A stretch of 22,905 nt of DNA, taken from positions 1 to 22,905 of the IMG/VR virus record IMGVR_UViG_3300043446_000622. One strand, given 5' to 3'. This document shows, in pieces, positions 13,513 to 20,394 of the stretch. The position numbers and the translations under genes were made by a program. The stretch is from a virus. Position 1 is the first letter of the stretch. Every line of letters begins with the position of its first letter. The notes beneath the pieces were generated by a model. The model saw nothing but the letters and a program-made list of their open reading frames with translations, did not search any database and had not been told where the DNA came from.

Positions 13513-15273
13513 ATGCCATACGGTAACGGCGGGATTATCGGCCCAGCAAACATACCGACTACATCTTCGGCTAAAGGCGTCTGGTCCTTGATGGAACAGC
13601 TTATCGCCAAACAACAAGGCATCTGGCCTTTAGCAGGCGGCTACACCGTCATCCAAACCTTTACCGCTACGTCTACTTGGACTTGTCCTACTGGTGTTAC
13701 AAGCGTTGAGTATTTGGTTGTTGCTGGTGGTGGTGGTGGTGGCAAAACTATATCTTCAGTTTATGCAGGGTCGGCAGGTGGCGGCGCAGGTGGGTTTAGA
13801 ACTGGAACAGGTCTAAGCGTTACTGCTGGAACAGACTATACCGTTACTGTTGGTGCTGGTGCAACCGCTCAAACAACTGCTGCAACACAAGGCAATAACG
13901 GCAATGATTCAATATTTAGCACTATCACATCAACAGCAGGTGGTGGTGGAGGGGCCACAACTACAACAGCAGGAAGGGCTAACGGTAAAAATGGAGGTTC
14001 CGGCGGTGGAGCATCATGGGACGCCTCTGGGCCGGGTGCTTCTGGTACAGCAGGTTCAGGGAACACACCATCTGTAAGCCCGTCTCAAGGTAGTAACGGC
14101 GGTATTGTTACTGCTAACTCTAATGGCGGCGGCGGCGGCGGTGCGGGGGCCGTTGGAAGTAATGGAACAGGCTCTTCTGGATCAGGAGCTGGTGGCACTG
14201 GTACATCTTCTTCTATTTCAGGTTCATCTGTAACTTACGCAGGCGGCGGTGGTGGTGGTGCTTATACTGGGAATGGTGGGTCTGGTGGTTCTGGCGGTGG
14301 CGGCGCAGGTGGCAACCAAGGCGGTAGTGCCGGAGCAGATGGAACTGCTAACACTGGTGGTGGCGGTGGTGGTGGGGGTTCAAATGGAGGCCCAGGTAAT
14401 GGCGGCGCAGGCGGCTCCGGCATTGTTATCCTGAAGTACACCGTACCAAGCCAAACTGTATTTACGTTCAAAGGCACTACACAATGGACAGTGCCAACGG
14501 GTGTAACGAGTATTGATTACTTGTGTGTTGCAAGCGGTGGTGGTGGCGGTGGTTGTGGCCCAGGTGGATTTGGTGCTGGAGGTGGCGGCGCAGGTGGTTT
14601 TAGGATTGGGTCATCACAAACAGTGAGTGTTGGAGCAACGTTAACTATTACTGTTGGCGCATCATCTCCTGGAGGAGCCGCAGGAAAAAATCGTGGGACA
14701 GATGGTAATCTGTCATCAATAGTTGGTGGGTCTTCCCCATCTATTTTTGCATCCCCTGGGATTGTTTCTGCTGGCGGTGGCGGTGGTGGTGGAGGCGATG
14801 GCGCTGGAGGACAGACGGGTAACAATGGAGGTTCTGGCGGCGGTAGCTCACAAGGATTGACAGCGGGAACAGGGAATACACCGTCAACTAGCCCATCTCA
14901 AGGAAATAATGGGGGTGTAGGAACCGGAACTTCACCGGCTTTTGCTGGTGGTGGCGGCGGTGGCGCTACTGGTACTGGAGGAACTGGATCTAGTACGGAT
15001 GGAGGCAATGGCGGCGCAGGCACAGCAAACAGCATTACTGGATCATCAGTAACTTACGCTGGCGGAGGCGGTGGTGGCGTAGATTCGCGGACATCTGGCC
15101 CATCTGGTTCTGGAGGTTCTGGGGGCGGAGGAGCAGGTGGGAAAGGCGCAGCGGGATCAGCGGGGACTGTTAACACAGGCGGTGGCGGTGGCGGTGGCGG
15201 TGGCGGCCCAGGATTGTCTGGTGCTGGCGGAACAAGCGGCTCCGGTATCGTAATCATCAAAATCAATCAATAA
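13513..15273 (+). CDS. Glycine-rich tail fibre/adhesin with internal duplication
   Basis: 586-aa fibre-like protein. Residues 1-40 (GGIIGPANIP, GVWSLMEQL, IWPL) are an N-terminal module typical of phage fibre proteins. Two homologous glycine-rich domains follow, at about 45-312 and 315-586. Each opens with a beta strand set (TSTWTCPTGVTSVEYLVVAG; TTQWTVPTGVTSIDYLCVAS) and ends SGIVI(L/I)K. The runs of GGGGGG and GGxGG repeats resemble the polyglycine-type adhesin tips known from some phages (for example the S16 gp38 adhesin), so a host-binding role is likely. AGGAG lies five bases before the ATG. The next gene starts one base after the stop. Long G-runs make this locus liable to length and base errors. 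Confidence 0.8.
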   Translation: MPYGNGGIIGPANIPTTSSAKGVWSLMEQLIAKQQGIWPLAGGYTVIQTFTATSTWTCPTGVTSVEYLVVAGGGGGGKTISSVYAGSAGGGAGGFRTGTGLSVTAGTDYTVTVGAGATAQTTAATQGNNGNDSIFSTITSTAGGGGGATTTTAGRANGKNGGSGGGASWDASGPGASGTAGSGNTPSVSPSQGSNGGIVTANSNGGGGGGAGAVGSNGTGSSGSGAGGTGTSSSISGSSVTYAGGGGGGAYTGNGGSGGSGGGGAGGNQGGSAGADGTANTGGGGGGGGSNGGPGNGGAGGSGIVILKYTVPSQTVFTFKGTTQWTVPTGVTSIDYLCVASGGGGGGCGPGGFGAGGGGAGGFRIGSSQTVSVGATLTITVGASSPGGAAGKNRGTDGNLSSIVGGSSPSIFASPGIVSAGGGGGGGGDGAGGQTGNNGGSGGGSSQGLTAGTGNTPSTSPSQGNNGGVGTGTSPAFAGGGGGGATGTGGTGSSTDGGNGGAGTANSITGSSVTYAGGGGGGVDSRTSGPSGSGGSGGGGAGGKGAAGSAGTVNTGGGGGGGGGGPGLSGAGGTSGSGIVIIKINQ

Positions 15274-15274
15274 C

Positions 15275-15529
15275 ATGACTACAAAAACATATCGCTTTCT
15301 AGGCATTGACACAGCCATGCACCTACTACGTCCAGGTGCGAAGTGGGAAATCAGTAACAACGTCTTTACAAGGTGGGATGATCCACGGCCATGCCCAAGC
15401 ATTGAAGAAGTGTATTGGGTCATTGACAAGATCAGAGAGTTTGAGGACAGCATCCCTACGATCTACACCGACGAGCAACTCAAAGAGATGGGCATAGCCC
15501 GTGAGGAATTTGAACGTGCAGTTGCATAA
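15275..15529 (+). CDS. Small conserved protein next to fibre genes (84 aa)
   Basis: Begins MTTKTYRFLGIDTAMHLLRP, with CPSIEEVYWVIDKIREFEDS and IPTIYTDEQLKEMG in the second half. This layout (short Gly-Ile-Asp strand, helix, acidic C-terminal helix) is seen beside tail-fibre genes in aquatic phages and may belong to fibre-assembly chaperones or accessory proteins. That is a contextual guess. No ribosome-binding site of its own; the stop of the preceding gene is one base upstream, indicating coupling. The 3' end overlaps the oxygenase gene by 14 bases. Confidence 0.7.
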   Translation: MTTKTYRFLGIDTAMHLLRPGAKWEISNNVFTRWDDPRPCPSIEEVYWVIDKIREFEDSIPTIYTDEQLKEMGIAREEFERAVA

Positions 15530-16118
15530 CTTATTTCCCATCCCTGTAGGCTTTGCTGAGTTAGGTAGACCCTTGTCAGATGAGGAATTGTTCTTCATCC
15601 GTGAGCTTGAAACACGTCCTAATATGGGCAATACCACAAGCACGAATAACTTTGTCCTGCGTGATCCAGCTCTAACGTCCCTGCGCTCATTCATCGAGGA
15701 TGCTGTCTCGGAATACTTCAAATCCACAGTCAACCCTAAGCACAACGTAAGCCTGAGAGTCACACAAAGCTGGTGCAACTACTCAGAGCAAGGTCAGTAC
15801 CACCACAAACACGCTCATCCTAATTCGTATATCTCAGGTGTGTTTTATGTGCAGACCAACCCTGATGATCGGATTTACTTCTACAAGGATGGCTGGCAGC
15901 AGATCAAATTCCCACCAGACCAGTGGAACCCGTACAACTCTGAATCGTGGTGGTTTGAGGCTTACGCAGGTCGCTTGATTCTCTTTCCTTCGTCGCTCAC
16001 GCATATGGTTCCTGAAGTAAAGGGCGAGGACACAAGAATCTCACTATCGTTTAATACCTTCCCTGTCGGTGTCGTTGGGGAAGAGATGGATTTAACCGGA
16101 CTTAGGCTGGAGGCGTAA
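15516..16118 (+). CDS. Putative 2OG-Fe(II) oxygenase (200 aa)
   Basis: Resembles the small phage-encoded 2-oxoglutarate/Fe(II) dioxygenases of the PF13759 type. It has SWCNYSEQGQYHHKHAHP (W86, N88, H96-H101), then SGVFYV at 107-112, then ILFPSSLTHMV with distal iron ligand H163, and RISLSFN with R174 as the likely 2OG-binding arginine. The usual HxD iron pair appears here as HxH (H99/H101). The start is a GTG at 15516 with GAGGAA seven bases upstream; an in-frame GTG at 15501 would place that site inside the coding region. It lies in a fibre-gene cluster, so it may hydroxylate a virion or host protein. The substrate is unknown. Confidence 0.8.
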   Translation: MQLHNLFPIPVGFAELGRPLSDEELFFIRELETRPNMGNTTSTNNFVLRDPALTSLRSFIEDAVSEYFKSTVNPKHNVSLRVTQSWCNYSEQGQYHHKHAHPNSYISGVFYVQTNPDDRIYFYKDGWQQIKFPPDQWNPYNSESWWFEAYAGRLILFPSSLTHMVPEVKGEDTRISLSFNTFPVGVVGEEMDLTGLRLEA

Positions 16119-16480
16119 TGGCTCACTTCGCAAAGATTGACGAGAACAACATCGTCACGCAAGTTGTCGTAGTAGACAACAAGGATACGGCTGATGCGTT
16201 TGGCGTTGAGAAAGAACACATCGGTGCTGCACACCTAGAGAAAATCCTCGGTGGAACGTGGAAGCAAACGAGTTACAACGGCAACATGCGCAAGAACTAC
16301 GCAGGGATTGGCTACACATATAGGCAAGACATTGATGCGTTTGTGCCTGTAAAACCATTTAACAGTTGGGTCTTGAATGAATCCACGGCACAATGGGAAG
16401 CCCCCGCGCCAATGCCTACTGATGGGAAAATGTATAGCTGGGATGAAGCAACAACTAACTGGATCGAAATAACAAGGTAA
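16118..16480 (+). CDS. Conserved virion-associated protein (120 aa)
   Basis: Begins MAHFAKIDENNIVTQVVVVD. Further recognisable parts are GGTWKQTSYN, RKNYAGIGYTY and PFNSWVLNE with W-E-x-P, characteristic of a family found beside fibre and structural genes in many cyanophages and freshwater phages. Probably a fibre or surface domain with a mixed fold. The exact function is not known. The ATG overlaps the oxygenase stop (TAATG), so the pair is coupled. Confidence 0.78.
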   Translation: MAHFAKIDENNIVTQVVVVDNKDTADAFGVEKEHIGAAHLEKILGGTWKQTSYNGNMRKNYAGIGYTYRQDIDAFVPVKPFNSWVLNESTAQWEAPAPMPTDGKMYSWDEATTNWIEITR

Positions 16481-16484
16481 AAAT

Positions 16485-17144
16485 GTGTTCGGCTTTGACC
16501 CATTTTCAACTGCGCCGTTCTCAGCGATCAGTGTATCGGGTGCCAACACATACACGCGTGAAGTAGCCGAAACAGCCACCGGTACTGATGCAGCCGATGC
16601 AACCCTAACGATCAATTCAGCCGTTACAGAAACGGCTACGGGCACAGATGCGATTACATCTGAAATAGCATATCAATCTTTTATATCTGAAACTGCAACC
16701 GCCGCAGATAATGTTGCCACAACATTTACTTTAGTAGCTTCTGTTGCCGAAATAGCAACTGGATCAGACGCCATTGCTGTTTTGTTAGACGGCACAAGTA
16801 GTATTGTTGAAAGCGCCACAGGCACAGACCAAACTAATCAAGGTCAAGATCAATTTGGCAACATAAGTGAATTTGCAGCAGTTTTTGATGATTTTTCTGC
16901 CGCGCAAGCTTATCAAGCTGCTGTTTCAGAAATTGCAACAAGTTCTGATCAACTTGCTACACTAATGACTTTTCAAAGTGCAGTGTTAGAGTTGTTGACG
17001 GCGACCGACCAAGTATCTATACCAGCAACTTTGCAAGGTGTTATTGCTGAAATGGCGACAGCTATAGATCAATTTGGTACGCTAGATGGGGCAGAACAGT
17101 TAGTTATTAGGTTAAGATCGTTTACTGAACGAAGGAGATTTTGA
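16485..17144 (+). CDS. Repeat protein with nine 20-residue repeats (219 aa)
   Basis: Starts with GTG at 16485 (AAGG seven bases upstream; an ATG two bases earlier is out of frame). Residues 1-28 form a Phe/Ser-rich head (FGFDPFSTAPF). Then come repeats of exactly 20 residues, with Glu at positions 29, 49, 69, 89, 109, 129, 149, 169 and 189 and a consensus E-x-A-T-x-x-D followed by a hydrophobic stretch ending in V/I. The last unit is cut by a short basic tail, LRSFTERRRF. The exact period suggests a repetitive rod or beta-helix shaft, perhaps part of a fibre. No family assignment is claimed. Confidence 0.75.
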   Translation: MFGFDPFSTAPFSAISVSGANTYTREVAETATGTDAADATLTINSAVTETATGTDAITSEIAYQSFISETATAADNVATTFTLVASVAEIATGSDAIAVLLDGTSSIVESATGTDQTNQGQDQFGNISEFAAVFDDFSAAQAYQAAVSEIATSSDQLATLMTFQSAVLELLTATDQVSIPATLQGVIAEMATAIDQFGTLDGAEQLVIRLRSFTERRRF

Positions 17145-17449
17145 TGGCGATCAATCTTAAAGCAATTACCTCGGTACTTGGTTACCAGCAGATCACTAGT
17201 TTAAGCTCTGCAACCGCGTTGACCGTACCCCAAAAAGACATTGCAGGCTTGGCGGGCTCCCCTAGGATTGCTATTATTACCCCTGAAGGGCAGGCTGTTC
17301 GTTGGCGGGATGATGGTGTAGCACCTACAGCAACTGTAGGGATGCCTTTAGCCGCAGGTGTTACTTTGCAATATGACGGCGACATCAATCAAATTAAGTT
17401 CATTGAGCAATCTGCTGGCGCTAAGTTAAACATTACTTATTACTCTTAA
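17144..17449 (+). CDS. Small beta-sandwich virion protein (101 aa)
   Basis: Begins MAINLKAITSVLGYQQITS and includes IAIITPEGQAVRWRDDGVAP and IKFIEQSAGAKLNITYYS, a small beta-sandwich pattern common among phage structural accessory proteins. The ATG at 17144 has AAGGAG six bases upstream and overlaps the preceding TGA (TGATG). No enzymatic motif. Probably an appendage or head-surface component, from context only. Confidence 0.75.
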   Translation: MAINLKAITSVLGYQQITSLSSATALTVPQKDIAGLAGSPRIAIITPEGQAVRWRDDGVAPTATVGMPLAAGVTLQYDGDINQIKFIEQSAGAKLNITYYS

Positions 17450-17459
17450 TGAGGTCAGC

Positions 17460-17969
17460 ATGAATATCTCTAATGACTCCCCAATGATGAACTACGTAGA
17501 TTATTTTACTAAGCAATTTCCTAAAGATTTGGCTGAAATGGCGGTTTTGCGTGATGAGTTGGCTGTTCGTCAGGGCGCATTAACCGCAGCCGAAGATGCG
17601 GTTGCTGACCGTAAAAAAGCAGCCGAAGAACTTCAAGCCGCTAAAAAAGAAGCAGAAGCTATCCGCGCTGATGCGAAATATGATCAAGAAGCTGCAAAAC
17701 GTGTTGTAGATGAAGCCGTAGAAAAGGCCCAAAAAATAAAAGATGAAATGGCGGCGTTGATTAATGATACAAACGCTCGTGAAAAAGCCGTTGCTGCTCG
17801 TGAAAAAATTGTTACTGCAAGAGAAAAAACGCTAGAAAGTAATGAGTTGGAATTAGCCGCTGCTCAAAAATCGCTATCAAATGACCAAGAAGCACTTAAA
17901 AATAATATAGCAGCTTTAGAAGTACGTATTAAAAACTTTCAAACTAAAGTAGCAGCTTTAACGGCTTAA
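17460..17969 (+). CDS. Coiled-coil protein (169 aa)
   Basis: After a short N-terminal segment (NYVDYFTKQFPKDL), residues about 22-165 are a nearly continuous alpha-helical coiled coil, rich in Ala, Glu and Lys. AREKAVA-AREKIVT-AREKTLE shows exact seven-residue repeats. This could be a fibre or tail rod segment, or an oligomerisation bundle. GAGG lies five bases before the ATG. The protein lies between beta-rich fibre components, so a structural role is favoured. No function assigned. Confidence 0.75.
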   Translation: MNISNDSPMMNYVDYFTKQFPKDLAEMAVLRDELAVRQGALTAAEDAVADRKKAAEELQAAKKEAEAIRADAKYDQEAAKRVVDEAVEKAQKIKDEMAALINDTNAREKAVAAREKIVTAREKTLESNELELAAAQKSLSNDQEALKNNIAALEVRIKNFQTKVAALTA

Positions 17970-17978
17970 AGGTCTATC

Positions 17979-18665
17979 ATGGCAGACGTTAAAATATCAG
18001 CGCTAACCTCCGCAACGTTACCGTTAGCCGGCACTGAAGTTTTGCCTATTGTGCAAAGCAGCATAACCAAAAAAGTTGCTACTGATGATTTAACAGTCAA
18101 AAATTTACGGTCTAACGCTACCAGTGGCTTGCTTCAAATTGTAGGTCCAGCAGCCTCAAGCACGCGAGTAATGACTGTACCTGATGCTAACTTTACCGCT
18201 GCAAGAACCGACGCAGCCCAGACATTTACTGGAAAACAGACTTTTAGTGGTTCGGCTAGCACTTTAGCTTCATCTTTTAAAAATATTGTCGAACCCGCAA
18301 CAATAGTGGCGGCAGGCGCAAATAACACAATTAATTTTGATGTTTCAACGCAATCAGTTTTGTATTACTCATCTAGTGCTGCTGGCAATTGGGGTATTAA
18401 TTTTAGAGCTTCAAGTTCTACCCAGTTAGAATCAGTTATGAGTAGTGGTGATGTGGTGACCGTTGCTTTTTTGGCAGCTCAAGGGGGCACTGCATTTTAT
18501 AACAACGCAATTTATATTGACAACACACTTATTACACCTAAATATCAAGGTGGTACGGCGTGGGCTGCCGGTAACACAAATAGCATCGACGTATATACAT
18601 ACACAATCATAAAAATAAGTGCTCTTACATACACTATTTTAGCTTCCCAAACTAAATTTGCGTAG
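17979..18665 (+). CDS. Putative tail fibre/spike protein (228 aa)
   Basis: The N-terminus MADVKISALTSATLPLAGTE and VLPIVQSSITKKVATDDL is the signature of phage fibre/spike proteins whose start anchors to the virion while the C-terminal part varies. The region TGKQTFSGSAST (about 85-96) resembles segments found in such fibres. The rest is beta-rich and Ser/Thr-rich, with no obvious enzyme site. AAAGG lies six bases before the ATG. Second fibre-type protein in this block, suggesting more than one host-binding element. Confidence 0.75.
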   Translation: MADVKISALTSATLPLAGTEVLPIVQSSITKKVATDDLTVKNLRSNATSGLLQIVGPAASSTRVMTVPDANFTAARTDAAQTFTGKQTFSGSASTLASSFKNIVEPATIVAAGANNTINFDVSTQSVLYYSSSAAGNWGINFRASSSTQLESVMSSGDVVTVAFLAAQGGTAFYNNAIYIDNTLITPKYQGGTAWAAGNTNSIDVYTYTIIKISALTYTILASQTKFA

Positions 18666-18674
18666 GAAACACAA

Positions 18675-19475
18675 ATGCCTACGATAGCAACTTTAGGTGC
18701 AGCTTCCGCTAGGGCTTTTGGTGCGTTAAATAACATTCAAATTGCTCCCGGACAACAAGCCTATACAACACCAGGTACTTACACTTGGGTCGCCCCTGCC
18801 GGAGTTACATCTATATCAGTTGTTCTTGTTGGTGGGGGCGGTGGCGGTGGAGGTGCAGGTGATGCTGGTAGCTCTACTGCTTTTGGTATTACGGTACTAG
18901 GGGGAAAAGGCGGCGCTCCGGGTACAACGCAAAGCACTTATGGAAGTGGCGCTGATGCTGGATATATAGGTGGGGCGGCTGGGACTGATAGTTCTGGACG
19001 CGGTAATTCTGGAGGTGGGGGAGCTGCTGGGTATGCAGGTAATGGGGGTAACGGCGGGAATTATGACGCAGGTTTAGGGTCTGCTGGATCAGGTGGGGGC
19101 GGTGGAGGTGGAAATGCGAATGGCGGTGCTGGCGGAGGCGTTGGTATTCTTGGGCAAGGAACTAACGGTACTGCTGGCGGTGGTGGAGGATCTGGAGGCT
19201 CTAACGGAAATGTCCGCGTAGGGGGATTTCCTGCTGTCGCAGGCGGAAATTATGGTGGTGGGGCTTCCGGTTCTGATGGTAGTTCATTTGCTGGCAGCGG
19301 CGGATGCCTGGGGTATAAAAATAATGTACCTGTTATACCTAATTCTAGTTACACAATTGTAGTTGGTGCGGGTAGAGGGGTAGGTGGTTCTGGGGCAGTA
19401 AGGATTATTTGGGCCGGTACTCGTCCAGGGGATGTAGCTAGAGCGTTTCCTTCTACAAATACCGGCGATTTGTAA
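18675..19475 (+). CDS. Second glycine-rich adhesin-like protein (266 aa)
   Basis: Begins MPTIATLGAASARAFGALNN, then a strand set GTYTWVAPAGVTSISVVLVG leading to Gly runs, the same module as in the 586-aa protein at 13513 but in single copy. The C-terminal part (SSYTIVVGAGRGVGG, AVRIIWAGTRPGDVARAF) resembles the closing strand of the Gly-rich domain, extended by a short basic/proline tail. AGGAAA lies about five bases before the ATG. Probably a fibre-tip/adhesin subunit. A second adhesin with shared modules could allow receptor variation through recombination. Confidence 0.75.
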   Translation: MPTIATLGAASARAFGALNNIQIAPGQQAYTTPGTYTWVAPAGVTSISVVLVGGGGGGGGAGDAGSSTAFGITVLGGKGGAPGTTQSTYGSGADAGYIGGAAGTDSSGRGNSGGGGAAGYAGNGGNGGNYDAGLGSAGSGGGGGGGNANGGAGGGVGILGQGTNGTAGGGGGSGGSNGNVRVGGFPAVAGGNYGGGASGSDGSSFAGSGGCLGYKNNVPVIPNSSYTIVVGAGRGVGGSGAVRIIWAGTRPGDVARAFPSTNTGDL

Positions 19476-19504
19476 TTAAGTAATCCAACACACTCGAAAA
19501 CAAT

Positions 19505-19534
19505 ATTGTCATACAATCTTCTGTAAGATATGAT
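19505..19534 (+). promoter_or_regulatory. Sigma70-type promoter with two small dyads, driving scaffold/coat
   Basis: -35 TTGTCA (19506-19511), 17-base spacer, -10 TATGAT (19529-19534). ATTGT-CAT-ACAAT (19505-19517) is a perfect dyad over the -35, and ATCTT-CTGT-AAGAT (19516-19529) is a perfect dyad over the spacer and start of the -10. This suggests a regulator or structured leader. It is in the only sizeable gap in the structural genes. Confidence 0.7.
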
Positions 19535-19540
19535 GTTTTA

Positions 19541-19582
19541 ACTGTACCGGCCCAGTAGACCGGGCACTCTAACGAGTAAGTC
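19541..19582 (+). promoter_or_regulatory. GC-rich leader before the scaffold gene
   Basis: The leader between the predicted start and ATG 19583 contains a short inverted element around CCGGCCC and CCGGGC (19547-19565; GCCC with GGGC, 4 bp, or CCGG with CCGG). It is followed by only a weak ribosome-binding site (GAG). It may form a short hairpin that affects translation. Evidence is thin. Confidence 0.3.
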
Positions 19583-20374
19583 ATGAGCGACGAAAGTCAA
19601 ACCTTAGCGGAAGTAGACTCCGCGCCAGCATCCGAGATGACGGCCATCACGGAGATTGCACAAAATGCGCCGGAAGTCGCTGAACAAGCGCAAGATCAAA
19701 CTGAGGAAAAGCGTTTTACTCAGGCTGAACTTGATGCAATGATCAGCAAACGCCTTGCAAGAGAGCAACGCAAGTGGGAACGAGAGCAAAAGCTGAGGGT
19801 GTCAGCACCCGATATGCCGTCTGGTGAGTTACCCGCGCAAGATAGTTTTGCGTCAACTGAGGAATACGCGGAAGCGTTAGCCGAAAGAAAAGCCGCAGAA
19901 TTACTTGCACGACGTGAAGCAGAAAGACAGCGTGCAGAAGTTCTTGAGGTCTATCACGAGCGCGAAGAAGAAGCACGTACAAAGTACGAAGATTTTGAAC
20001 AAGTCGCGTACAACCCACGTCTTCCAATCACAACAGTGATGGCCGAAACGATTCAAGCGTCTGATGTTGGTCCCGAGGTGGCGTATTACCTTGGTTCTAA
20101 CCCAAAAGAGGCTGATCGTATTGCCAAGTTGTCGCCTTTTTTGCAGGCAAAAGAGATTGGGAAGATTGAAGCTAAATTAAGTGAAAATCCTCCTGTTAAA
20201 AAGTCGTCGAGCGCCCCAGCGCCGATTCAGCCTGTTACCCCTAGGGGTGGCAACGCAAGAGTTTTAGACACAACTGATCCGCGTTCAATTAAAGAAATGT
20301 CAACGTCAGAGTGGATTGAAGCCGAGCGTCAAAGGCAGATTAAGAAATGGGAAGCTCAAAACCGAGTCCGCTAA
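19583..20374 (+). CDS. Capsid scaffolding protein
   Basis: Located directly before the coat gene, 263 aa, highly charged, with a helical Glu/Arg/Ala-rich middle (TEEYAEALAERKAAELLARR, about 93-112). The N-terminal acidic stretch, the RFTQAELDAMISKRLARE helix and the basic C-terminus (WIEAERQRQIKKWEAQNR) fit P22-like scaffolds, which bind the coat protein through a basic helix-turn-helix end and leave the procapsid before DNA packaging. Sequence-level recognition is moderate; synteny is strong. Expressed from the promoter at 19506-19534. The ribosome-binding site is weak. Confidence 0.82.
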   Translation: MSDESQTLAEVDSAPASEMTAITEIAQNAPEVAEQAQDQTEEKRFTQAELDAMISKRLAREQRKWEREQKLRVSAPDMPSGELPAQDSFASTEEYAEALAERKAAELLARREAERQRAEVLEVYHEREEEARTKYEDFEQVAYNPRLPITTVMAETIQASDVGPEVAYYLGSNPKEADRIAKLSPFLQAKEIGKIEAKLSENPPVKKSSSAPAPIQPVTPRGGNARVLDTTDPRSIKEMSTSEWIEAERQRQIKKWEAQNRVR

Positions 20375-20394
20375 CTTTTTGAAAAGGAATTGTC

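Noticed and set aside
13869-15266. Leftward proline-rich ORFs opposite the glycine-rich adhesin
   Set aside because: Proline runs are the complement of GGN glycine codons; no start signals.
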